DNA of 10,277 nucleotides from Hepatocystis sp. ex Piliocolobus tephrosceles (taxonomy: Eukaryota; Apicomplexa; Aconoidasida; Haemosporida; Plasmodiidae). The notes beneath the pieces are model-generated. The model saw nothing but the letters and a program-made list of their open reading frames with translations, was not told the DNA's origin and did no database searches. A program made the position numbers and the translations under genes. The stretch's first letter is position 1; every line of letters begins with the position of its first letter. The stretch is from NCBI GenBank assembly GCA_902459845.2, contig CABPSV020000698.1, positions 1 through 10,277 of the forward strand, given 5' to 3'. Positions 1 to 8,900 of this stretch are shown here, one piece after another.

Positions 1-275
1 AAACAAAAATTCGAAAACAAAAATTCGAAAACAAAAATTCGAAAACAAAAATTCGAAAACAAAAATTCGAAAACAAAAATTCGAAAACAAAAATTCGAAA
101 ACAAAAATTCGAAAACAAAAATTCGAAAACAAAAATTCGAAAACAAAAATTCGAAAACAAAAATTCGAAAACAAAAATTCGAAAACAAAAATTCGAAAAC
201 AGAAATCCGAAAACAGAAATCCGAAAACAGAAATCCGAAAACAGAAATCTGAAAACAGAAATCTGAAAACAGAAA
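1..275. repeat. 14-bp minisatellite, about 19 copies, decaying towards its right edge
   Basis: The unit is aaaacaaaaattcg with an exact period of 14 bp, visible from the ttcg positions at 10, 24, 38 and so on to 192. The first 14 copies are identical. The next three carry gaaatccg and the last two carry gaaatctg, after which the array dissolves into unique sequence near 275. The array runs off the left edge of the window, so its true length is unknown. It lies outside any gene seen here and has no coding signature. Confidence 0.97.
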
Positions 276-445
276 ATAAAGGAGCTAATGATTAAGATTA
301 TGTCCAAACGAAAATTTTTTTTTTTTTTTTTTTTTTAATACAAAAATAGTATAATTTTTTTTTTAATATATATTTTTTTTTGCGTATTGTACGTTTTTTC
401 TTTTTTCTTTCTTTTTAAAATCTTATATTAATACAAAAAAAAACG

Positions 446-487
<42 letters not shown>

Positions 488-679
488 TGTTAAAAATTAT
501 AAATACAAAATAATACAATAAGTTGTGCTCTTATACAATTATTTCAAAAAATGATAAATAAAGAAATGAATAGAAAAATGAATAGGGAAATATGAATCTG
601 ATTGATTGACAAATTGGCTCATTGACAGGTTGGCTTGTTAACAGATTGATTGGATTGTTGACTGACTGATTTAATGGTT
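276..679. other. AT-rich intergenic DNA with long poly(T) and poly(A) tracts
   Basis: There is no gene here. The stretch holds a T run of 22 (315-336), shorter T runs (355-380 and 396-416), and an A run of about 40 (446-485). From about 595 to 679 lie loosely related segments built on attga, ttgac and ggct, which look like degenerate relatives of the 12-bp array that follows. Long homopolymers of this kind are normal in Plasmodium intergenic DNA. Confidence 0.8.
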
Positions 680-1068
680 AACTAAATGACAGACCAAATA
701 GCTGACCAAATAGCTAACAAAATAGCTGACCAAATAGCTAACAAAATAGCTAACAAAATAGCTAACAAAATAGCTGACCATATAGCTGACCAGATAGCTA
801 ACCAAATAGCTGACCAGATAGCTGACTAAATGGCTAACAAAATAGCTGACCAAATAGCTGACCAAATAGCTGACTAAATGGCTAACAAAATAGCTGACTA
901 AATAGCTGACCAAATAGCTGACCAAATAGCTAACAAAATAGCTAACAAAATAGCTGACCATATAGCTGACCAAATAGCTAACAAAATAGCTGACTAAATG
1001 GCTAACAAAATAGCTGACTAAATGGCTAACAAAATAGCTGACCATATAGCTGACTAAATGGCTAAGTA
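680..1068. repeat. 12-bp minisatellite, about 32 copies, unit close to aaatagctgacc
   Basis: The repeat has period 12 with the core atagct nearly invariant. The rest of the unit alternates between gaccaa, aacaaa, gaccat, gaccag and gactaa. Because 12 is a multiple of three and the minus-strand frame has no stop in the unit, an open frame of about 124 codons arises there (671-1045), reading as a tetrapeptide repeat (VSYF, VSHL, VSYL, VSYM). On the plus strand the gactaa variants supply stops. I regard the open frame as a by-product of the repeat: it has no non-repetitive coding flank. It ends about 125 bp beyond the stop codon of the minus-strand gene at 1194-3002, so it may lie in or beyond that gene's 3' UTR. 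Confidence 0.93.
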
Positions 1069-1193
1069 ACTAAACATATTTTACATACAACATAACACAC
1101 GATGCATTAACAAAACAAATATTTTATTATACCTCTTATTCATGAGTCTATGTGTACATATGTACGTACAATATAGATTGGGTAAGTTCCATA

Positions 1194-1972
1194 TTAAAAC
1201 TTATATTTTTTGTTTTCTTCTAATTTCCTTTTTTCGCGTAATAAAACTTTATATTCTTCCATAATGACTTCTCGAAAGTCTTCTATTCCTGTTGGTAAAA
1301 TAAAAAAAAAAAAAAAATGAAATAAGTGCATAATGAAATAAGTGCATAATGAAATAAGTATATAATGCACTTCCAGATTGTTTTTTTTTTTTTTTTCCTT
1401 TTTTTTTTTTGCGCATTTTATCTTGTTTTAAGCTTAAACATTTACACACCTTGTTCGAAAGCCTTTATAACAGCCAATCTAGTAGGGACATGTACAGTTT
1501 GGTGAACAATTTTACGTAACTCTTTATTTTCAGGTGTTAATGCACATAGATTATCCCATTCTAAATTTACATCATATATATAATAATTATATTTATCATT
1601 ATAAACACATTCTGTCATTATTTCCATTATTTGATCTTCATCATATTTAGGAAATAAACCAGGAGCAAATTCACCTCCATATTTATCCCTTAATATTTTA
1701 TTTTCTTTTAGTATTTTACATTTATTCCAAAATGGTGGAGGAAGTCTATATTGTAATGTTCTACCACGTGCATAAAATATTTTTATTTGTGTATGTATAT
1801 TTGACTGTAAAAATATTTCGAATAATGGCATTTTAACATCTATTTTTAAATTAACAATTTTTACTTTTGTTCTAAACTTTTCTTTAACTTTACTTATTAA
1901 ACTTTTCATTTTCTCTTTATCGTTTTCCATTAATTTACAATATGGACCTACATTAACAACATGGGATAAATG

Positions 1973-2010
<38 letters not shown>

Positions 2011-2548
2011 TATAAAAAACCTATGGTTTAACAATATTTGGGTTTATCTACGGCCATAAAACGGTGCAATAGATAAAGAGTATAATCGATGAAGAGTGTA
2101 AGTAAAAAACAATGTACGTGACAATGTACGTGACAATGTACGTGATAATGTACGTGACAATGTACGTGATAATATACGTGGCAATGTACGTGACAATGTA
2201 CGTGACAATGTACGTGATAATGTACGTGACAATGTACGTGACAATGTACGTGATAATGTACGAGATAATGTACGTGACAAATGGTAATATGTAGATAACA
2301 GATATATTAGCTAACCGATTTTGGGAGTAACAAAATATAAAATATTTTTTTGCTTATTTTTTTGCAATTCATAATTACAATGATTAATTAAGCGTGTCTG
2401 TCGTATTATATCCAATACCTTTGCTCTACTTTCATGAGATAATTTATAATCATCTGATTTTCTTTTGGGATCCTCCTGTTTATTTCTTATCTCCTCTTTT
2501 AAAATTATATCCTCCCATGTTTCGACAGGTTCCAATGGAGGGATATAC

Positions 2549-2601
<53 letters not shown>

Positions 2602-3002
2602 TAAACATATACACGCATATATAAACATATACGATTGTACAAATGCATGTACATATACGTAAATCCAAATGAAGCAATATATATATATATATATATGTTC
2701 ATAAGAAAAGAATCTACACAAATGCCTTTTTTTTTTCTTATTTTATTTTATTTTTTTTTTTTTTTCATTTACTCATCATCTGTGAAGTATTTATAATCAT
2801 CTAACTCATCAGAAGGTTTCAAACGTATTGCTTTTTCTACTTTATTCTTCTCAAAGTATTTAATATTTTTATTTTTCGGACATTTGCTTTTAACTGGAAA
2901 CAATACAAGCCTATCCTTTTTGTTTATTATATAATTGTATATGCCATTTTTATTATGGTAGAAAATAAAAAATGTTAGTATTATATTAAACAATCTTTTC
3001 AT
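1194..3002 (-). CDS. Four-exon gene, unrecognised protein of about 351 aa with a possible apicoplast-type leader
   Basis: Proposed exons, in minus-strand order, are 3002-2773, 2548-2316, 1947-1450 and 1288-1194. All three introns are GT-AG and their phases (2, 1, 1) match, giving 1056 nt including TAA. The ATG is preceded directly by an in-frame TAA, which fixes the start unless an upstream exon exists. Residues 1-17 (MKRLFNIILTFFIFYHN) form a signal-peptide-like hydrophobic stretch. A Lys/Asn/Tyr-rich basic segment follows to about residue 62, as in bipartite apicoplast targeting. A charged, partly acidic region covers about 63-150 (DDEYIPPLEP, ETWEDIILKEE). The best-ordered part is exon 3, with YARGRTLQYRLPPPFW, KYGGEFAPGLFP and LRKIVHQTVHVPTRLAVIKA. 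The tail is Glu/Lys-rich and probably helical (EDFREVIMEEYKVLLREKRK). I do not recognise the family. The targeting is inference from composition, and a secreted or mitochondrial location is also possible. The splice model is well supported by phase, but it is not proven. Confidence 0.75.
1289..1449 (-). other. Intron 3 of the four-exon gene (161 bp)
   Basis: The donor is GAACAAG|GTGTGTAA at 1449 and the acceptor is TTTTACCAACAG|GAATAGAAG at 1290-1289, both good matches to consensus. The phase-1 donor (G) joins GA to make Gly, giving IKAFEQ-G-IEDFREVIME. Reading through instead ends the protein after Gly-Val. The intron contains two poly(T) runs (1380-1396 and 1399-1410) and a 16-bp triplicate. 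Confidence 0.8.
1316..1366. repeat. 16-bp direct triplicate inside intron 3
   Basis: The unit atgaaataagtgcata occurs about three times in a row; the third copy has tata in place of gcata-type sequence. It lies wholly in the intron between the poly(T) tracts and the acceptor. Confidence 0.85.
1948..2315 (-). other. Intron 2 of the four-exon gene (368 bp), carrying a minisatellite
   Basis: The donor is AAAATCG|GTTAGC at 2315 and the acceptor is AATGTAG|GTCCATATTG at 1949-1948. The phase-1 donor (G) joins GT to make Gly, so the junction reads TPKI-G-PYCKLMEN. The donor is a weak match to consensus, and other AG acceptors exist in this intron. The exact acceptor is therefore less certain than for introns 1 and 3. 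The intron contains (TA)n at about 1977-2007 and the 14-copy repeat at 2111-2278. Confidence 0.62.
2111..2278. repeat. 12-bp minisatellite, 14 copies, unit aatgtacgtgac, intronic
   Basis: There are fourteen consecutive 12-bp units with few substitutions: gac to gat in several, one aatatacgtggc, and one tacgagat. The core tacg is kept in every copy and includes the self-complementary gtac and acgt. The array sits in intron 2 of the four-exon gene. Open frames on both strands here (period four residues) follow from a stop-free unit of length 12. They are not evidence of coding. Confidence 0.95.
2549..2772 (-). other. Intron 1 of the four-exon gene (224 bp)
   Basis: The donor is GATGA|GTAAATG at 2772 and the acceptor is ttaaAG|GTATATC at 2550-2549. 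The phase-2 donor leaves GA, the acceptor side supplies G, and the junction reads Glu (DDE then YIPPLEP). The intron holds A27 (2553-2579), (TA)n at 2579-2602 and 2679-2696, and T-rich tracts at 2727-2765. Without splicing, the protein stops one codon after the acidic DDE. Confidence 0.75.
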
Positions 3003-3449
3003 TTAAACATGTTCAAAAAACAAAAAAAATAAAAGAGGTTAGTATTAGAACTTGTGTAAATGTAAAAAAGTATTTATTTACACATAAACGTATGTATGTG
3101 TTTGGTATTGTACAAAACGCATAACAACGATCAGTTTTATTTTTTTTCTTATATATAAGCTTGAAAATTACGAAGGAATTGTAACTTTTTTTATCACCTT
3201 TTTGTGTATATATATATACATACACGTATTATAATATACATACACGTATTATAATATACATACACGTATCATAAATATATGTTTTTTTTTTTTTTTTTTT
3301 TTTTCTTTAATACAACAGTTTTTTACATATAAAAACTTTATGTGTATACATTCGCGCATTTTATATTTCATGATGTTTGCATTTTGCATTTTACATTTGT
3401 TTTAAATGCGTCAAACTTAGTTACATATTCTTACATACATACATACATA

Positions 3450-3492
<43 letters not shown>

Positions 3493-3647
3493 CTACCAAT
3501 TTATACCTTCCATTTACCCATCCATTAACATGACCTTTTTTATTGCTTGAAAAAAAAAAAATTTAATAATCAAATAAATAATTAAAAGTGACTTAACAAA
3601 GAAAGGTACTCATAAAAAATAAGAATTTATATACATACATACACACG

Positions 3648-3679
<32 letters not shown>

Positions 3680-3897
3680 CTTTACATGATTTATGTATTA
3701 TTAAGTCGTGTGTTAATTGTGTTGTTCCTTTTCATTTAAGTTGTAAATGCGCACAAAAAAATATGTACAAAACAAATGTATATATATATATATATATATA
3801 TACATATTTATGCTGACATGTTCATACACAATTTACTAATCATTTAGTTATAACATAAATAATTAAATTCGATTAGGTACACATGTTGTTATGTAAA
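3003..3897. other. Intergenic region upstream of the four-exon gene (probable 5' UTR and promoter)
   Basis: No gene is seen. The stretch lies 5' of the minus-strand ATG at 3002 and so should contain its promoter and leader. It holds T23 (3282-3304), (TACA)n at about 3431-3451 running into T41 (3452-3492), (TA)n at about 3649-3676 and 3779-3802, and the 20-bp triplicate described separately. Long poly(dA:dT) tracts are known to disfavour nucleosomes, and Plasmodium promoters are rich in them. No discrete core promoter motif can be called. Confidence 0.6.
3213..3275. repeat. 20-bp direct triplicate
   Basis: The unit tacacgtattataatataca occurs at 3221-3240, recurs at 3241-3260, and appears a third time from 3261 with a T to C change (cgtatc). 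Partial flanking matches extend both ends. It lies about 210-270 bp upstream of the ATG of the four-exon gene, so it could sit in that gene's 5' UTR or promoter. No function is evident. Confidence 0.9.
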
Positions 3898-3898
3898 T

Positions 3899-4012
3899 AA
3901 AAAAAAAAAAAAAAAAAAAAATCAAACACAAACACAAACACAAAACGCATTAAAAACGCATTAAAAACACATTAAAAACACATTAAAAACACATTAAAAA
4001 CACATTAAAAAG
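3899..4012. repeat. Poly(A), acacaa-type repeat and six-copy 11-bp repeat
   Basis: A run of 23 A (3899-3921) is followed by caaaca-type hexamer repeats (about 3924-3944). Six copies of an 11-bp unit (cattaaaaaca) then follow, with cat at 3948, 3959, 3970, 3981, 3992 and 4003. The first two copies read cgcatt and the last four cacatt. The block lies 3' of the large minus-strand gene. Confidence 0.9.
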
Positions 4013-4068
4013 TTAGACAAAATACAAAGTAAAAAAAAGTTATGAAATATAAAACACATCACAATTAC

Positions 4069-4258
4069 ACAACGATGGGATGGCACAACGATGGGATGGC
4101 ACAACGATGGAATGGCACAACGATGGGATGGCACAACGATGGAATGGCACAACGATGGGATGGCACAACGATGGAATGGCACAACGATGGAATGGCACAA
4201 CGATGGAATGGCACAACGATGGGATGGCACAACGATGGAATGGCACAACGATGGAATG
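4069..4258. repeat. 16-bp minisatellite, 12 copies, unit acaacgatggRatggc
   Basis: There are eleven full units and one partial unit, identical except for one position that is G or A. Read along the plus strand, the variants run G G A G A G A A A G A A. The unit is about half G+C, far above its surroundings. Because 16 is not a multiple of three, each frame cycles through all phases of the unit. The absence of stops therefore opens all frames on both strands (16-residue periods such as HRCAIPSLCHSIVVPF on the minus strand). I read these open frames as artefacts of the repeat. It lies about 80-270 bp beyond the stop of the large minus-strand gene, probably in or near its 3' UTR. Confidence 0.96.
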
Positions 4259-4339
4259 ATATAAATGAGCGTGCATTGTGCATTGCGTGGGTTGGTACCG
4301 TCCACTGGATATAAAAAAAATGAACCTTTTTTTAATTTT

Positions 4340-5740
4340 TTAACTCTTTTTAATTTTTTCCTTCCTACTGTTGATTAAAAACTGTTTTAAGGAGCTGGAC
4401 TCGCCAACAGTTACCAAGTCAATAATAACAGTTTCGGCATTTAATGTATTGGAAGGAGTGTAAAATTCATTAAAAAGTAAAAAAAATTGTCTGATCGTGT
4501 CAATATGAACAAGTTTATTAAGTATAGTGTTTGTACTTACAGTATCCAAAGCACCATCTGTATTTATATTAAACACTTGTTTATGTAAAATAAAATAATT
4601 TTTAGCTATTTTTATAAAAGAATCAGTAAAAATATTTAAATAAGAATTTACATTACTTACATCGTCTTTCATAAAAGCATTCATATCTCCTGTATATATC
4701 TCTTCAGTTGTTATTCCATCAGTAACATAATCAAACATATTACTGTTATTATTAATGAAATTGTCAGAAATATATCTTTTATTTTGTTTATTAATATTAG
4801 GTGATATTTTATCATCTGCTTGCAATGTAAAAATTGTTACTTCGTAAAATAAAAATGTCGATAAAATATTTTTCATGATTTTTAATAATATATTAAAACA
4901 AGATGCATCAAAAGTAATGAATGTAATTGAAGTGGATATATCTATAAATAAATTTAAACCTTTTTTTATTATGTTACAGTCGTAGTAGGTAAGTATATAG
5001 TTAGATATTAACAAAATATAATCAATCAAACTTTCTTTTTGATAATTATAAATATGGTAATAAAACAGATGATTCTTTTTGCTTGATATTATTTTTGTAT
5101 GTAAGCTAGTACTTAAACCACCACCTCTACTTATGGATGTATCACCTGTCGCACTTATTGTAACATTAGTAATTCCCCCTACTTTTAAGTCACTAGGTAT
5201 TACAAACAAATTTCGACATATTTTCAAATAGTTATTTTTATAAGTTTTACTACTAAATAACATTTTTTGATACATATAATACTCCTCTTCTTTTATTTCA
5301 TTTTCAGCATTTAATATATTTTTTATTTTTATAATATGATCATGTTCATGTTTAAAATATATACAATGTGCTTTAAAAAATACAAAAAATATATTAACAT
5401 ACCAATTTATTATTAACATGTTCATAATTTTATTAGTAATTAAAAATTTTATTTGTTCACTTAAACAAGTATATATACTTAAAACATTTTCATTAATAAA
5501 ATAATAAGGACTAAATTGTAAACCCAAACAAAATATATTATTAAACAAAGATAATGTATCATTATATAAAAATATAAAACCTTCACTAATAAAACTTTTA
5601 ATCACTTCACATATTTTTTTATGTATTAATTGTAATCGTAATTTATTTTTTGACCTATTTTGTGTTTCGTTCAGTTTGTTCTTGTCCTGCGAGTTTGCTA
5701 AACTGTTTCCCATACCAGTACTACTATTATCTACACTATG

Positions 5741-5829
<89 letters not shown>

Positions 5830-5830
5830 T

Positions 5831-5870
<40 letters not shown>

Positions 5871-5877
5871 TTTATTT

Positions 5878-5914
<37 letters not shown>

Positions 5915-8900
5915 TAAGTATGCATGTACATAAGCTTTTCCACTTTCACTTAAATAAAAATATCTGATTTCTGTAAAAATGGCAGGATATGTATCCATAT
6001 TAATACTACTTCTTAGTAAATAATTAAACACGTTGTAAATGGATAAAACATTGGTAAAAAGGACCATATTCATTTGAATAAATTCGTTTTCTTTTATCAA
6101 AACCGAATTTCCATTAATAATTATTTGTAAGTCCTCCTCATTTTTTATTGACATAGATACTACATATTTATTCAATTTTTTAAAATATTCTTTACTGTTT
6201 TTTATTTCTAATATATTTTTTTCATTATTTTTTATACATATATTCACTTTATATAAATTAAAAATGTTAAAATAATGTATAAGTATACTATAAAAGTTAA
6301 ATAAACAAATTCGTAATTCTTCTATTTGTTCGTAATTATTACTGCTACTAGCACTACCACCAATGCTACCACTACAACTACCACCAATGCTACCACTACA
6401 ACTACCACCAATGCTACCACTACTAATACCACCAATGTTACCACTATTATATAAAAACGAGTACAACGTTTCAAAAGATGTTACTTCTTTATTCAAATTT
6501 GTTATAAAATCATATAATTCTTGCATAAATAACTTTATATAAACCACTTTTTCGTTTACATTACTTATACCTAAAATAGATAATACCGTAAATATACAAA
6601 AAAAAAATTCTTTGTTTTTTTTCAATTGGGATTTTACTTTTGTATTATATTCCATAAGTGTATGTAAAATGTTTTTTATTATATCATCAGAAAGACTATT
6701 TTTTAAATGTAAAATTATCGAACTAAAAATTGATAAATAATTTTTTTTTAACTCCAAAGACATTGTATTTTTGTTACTACCACTAACAGTAGCACTACTA
6801 CCATTACCACTACTACCATTACCACTACTACCTATATTCTCTCCCTGAACAACATTTTTTAACAAAGTTTCCATCATAAAATAAGCCAACTCCTTATCAT
6901 ATTTCAGTACATACGTATTTGCAGCTATACACTGTAATCGTTTTATTTCGAAAAGAAATAAATTGGAAGAAACTTTTTCAAACTGTAAAAAATCATTTTG
7001 TATTATTTTTTTATAACAATATAATATATTATTAATACAAACAGGGTCTAATTCATAATATGGTGAACTTTTATATTCTTCTATACATCTTATTATAAAT
7101 AATTCCAATTCAATTTTTCTTTTCTTTTCTTTTAATCCACAAATTTTTTCTTCAATATAATTGTCTTTATCATTATTCATACTGTTACCATCACTTCTAT
7201 TATTTATCAAATTTCTTTTTATATTATTTATGGAAGTATCATTATTATTTACTGTAGATAAAAAATATGAACACTGTTGGTTATAAACTAAGTTATTATC
7301 TACATTTAAATTTATTTCATTATATAACTCTGAAATTTTATTTTCCAAAAATTGTTTTAAATTTATTCTATTTTGTATAAATACTTCACAAGAACAACCA
7401 TTATATTCATTAATATTTCTATCACTATTAATACTACTACTACTACTACTACAATTATCACTACTAACAGTGTTATAATTATCAACCTGTTTTTTACGTA
7501 ATATTGAAGCATAAGTTAGAATATTCTCACTTACTTCAGAATCGCCATCTGTAACAACTTTTTTACAATCAATTAAAACATTAATCAAAAATGTAAATAA
7601 AGAATAATAAGCATTCATTACGTTATAAATAAAATAATGTTTTATATTCCTAATTGGATGAAATAAATTAAAAATATTTATTTGGTCATAAAAATTAAAA
7701 AATTTTAAAAATTCTTCAAATATTAAATTATACATATTATGATTAAGTTGTACAAAAGTTTTTAACACTGCAAAAATTTTTTGTTCTAAATCACTTCTAC
7801 TATTATTGCTGGTATTAGTGGTATTGGTGATACTATTAGTAGTAATGGCACTAGTGGTGCTTCTAAGCATATTCATACTACTACTACTACTATTACTACC
7901 CATTATTCCATAATTACTACTTTCCGTATTTGTATTATAAAAAATAATGGTATTATTTCCCATATCTGTATCGCTCATATATGTATCCTCTATCTCTTCC
8001 ATACATTTGTAATACGCATCGAACCATAATGCATCATATTCTATAACATAATATTTAAAAAATTTAATCATTAATTTTTTATTTAATAATTCATTTTCAT
8101 TATTATTAGTATAAATAATAATTTTAACAAATCTTACAAAAATTAGAATAATAATTTTTCTTATCTTATCATATGTTATGATTATATGATCATTGTTTAA
8201 TACTTTTTTATTTTCAACACATAATAAACCATTTTTATCATTTTTATTTATATTTTGTTTATCACTCTCAACTACATTTTGTTCATTATTACTTTTTATA
8301 TAAATTAAATTTTTATTATATTCAAATATGTTTTTACATATAGTCAATGTTTTTGTTAATATATTTATACTAGGATGTTGTAAGTTGTTAAAAATGTATA
8401 AAAGATACATATACAAACAATTTGTTTTATTTTCTTTTTTATGTAAATAGTTACTTATTGGAGTATTGGATAAATTTATAACAATACTAATATATTGTAA
8501 TTGAAGATTATAATTATTTATATCGTTATAATTTAACTGGGTATTAAAGTACCTACTTAAAAAAATAATAAATTCATCTTCATTCAAATTAACAAATGTT
8601 TTTTTATTTATTTTACTTATATATTCAAATATATTTAAAAATATATTTATTAACAATTCATTTACATTGGATTCGGTAAGTATCATACGAATATTTGGAT
8701 CGTTATAAATCGATAGGTCATTTTCATTCATATATTGTTTGTACATATTAATATAATTGTTAAAATTGTTTTTTTGACTTTGTACATTGTCACCACTGTC
8801 ACCACCAACACCACTGTCACCACCAACACCACCAACACCAACACCAACACCAACACCAACACCACCAACACCACCAACACCACCAACACCAACACCACTA

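Noticed and set aside
1..275. 14-bp array as a CRISPR array or telomeric repeat
   Set aside because: It has no spacers, and the unit does not match Plasmodium telomere repeats (GGGTTYA).
671..1045. Minus-strand 124-codon open frame with VSYx repeats as a gene
   Set aside because: It consists wholly of the 12-bp repeat, with no unique coding sequence or splice partner visible.
2044..2294. Open frames on both strands (SRTL and MYVT repeats) as genes
   Set aside because: They are produced by a stop-free 12-bp unit and lie inside a well-phased intron.
2394..2702. Plus- and minus-strand frames through poly(A) and (TA)n
   Set aside because: They are built from homopolymer and (TA)n in intron 1, and part of them overlaps exon 2 in the wrong frame.
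3342..3533. Plus-strand 63-codon frame with a poly-Phe run
   Set aside because: It depends on the T41 tract and shows no coding character outside it.
3994..4314. Several overlapping frames over the 16-bp array as genes
   Set aside because: A stop-free unit whose length is not a multiple of three opens every frame, so the frames carry no information.
5744..5797. (AAT)18 as a coding poly-Asn tract continuous with exon 2
   Set aside because: An in-frame TAA at 5800-5798 closes it upstream, and no AG acceptor exists between it and the exon 1 donor.
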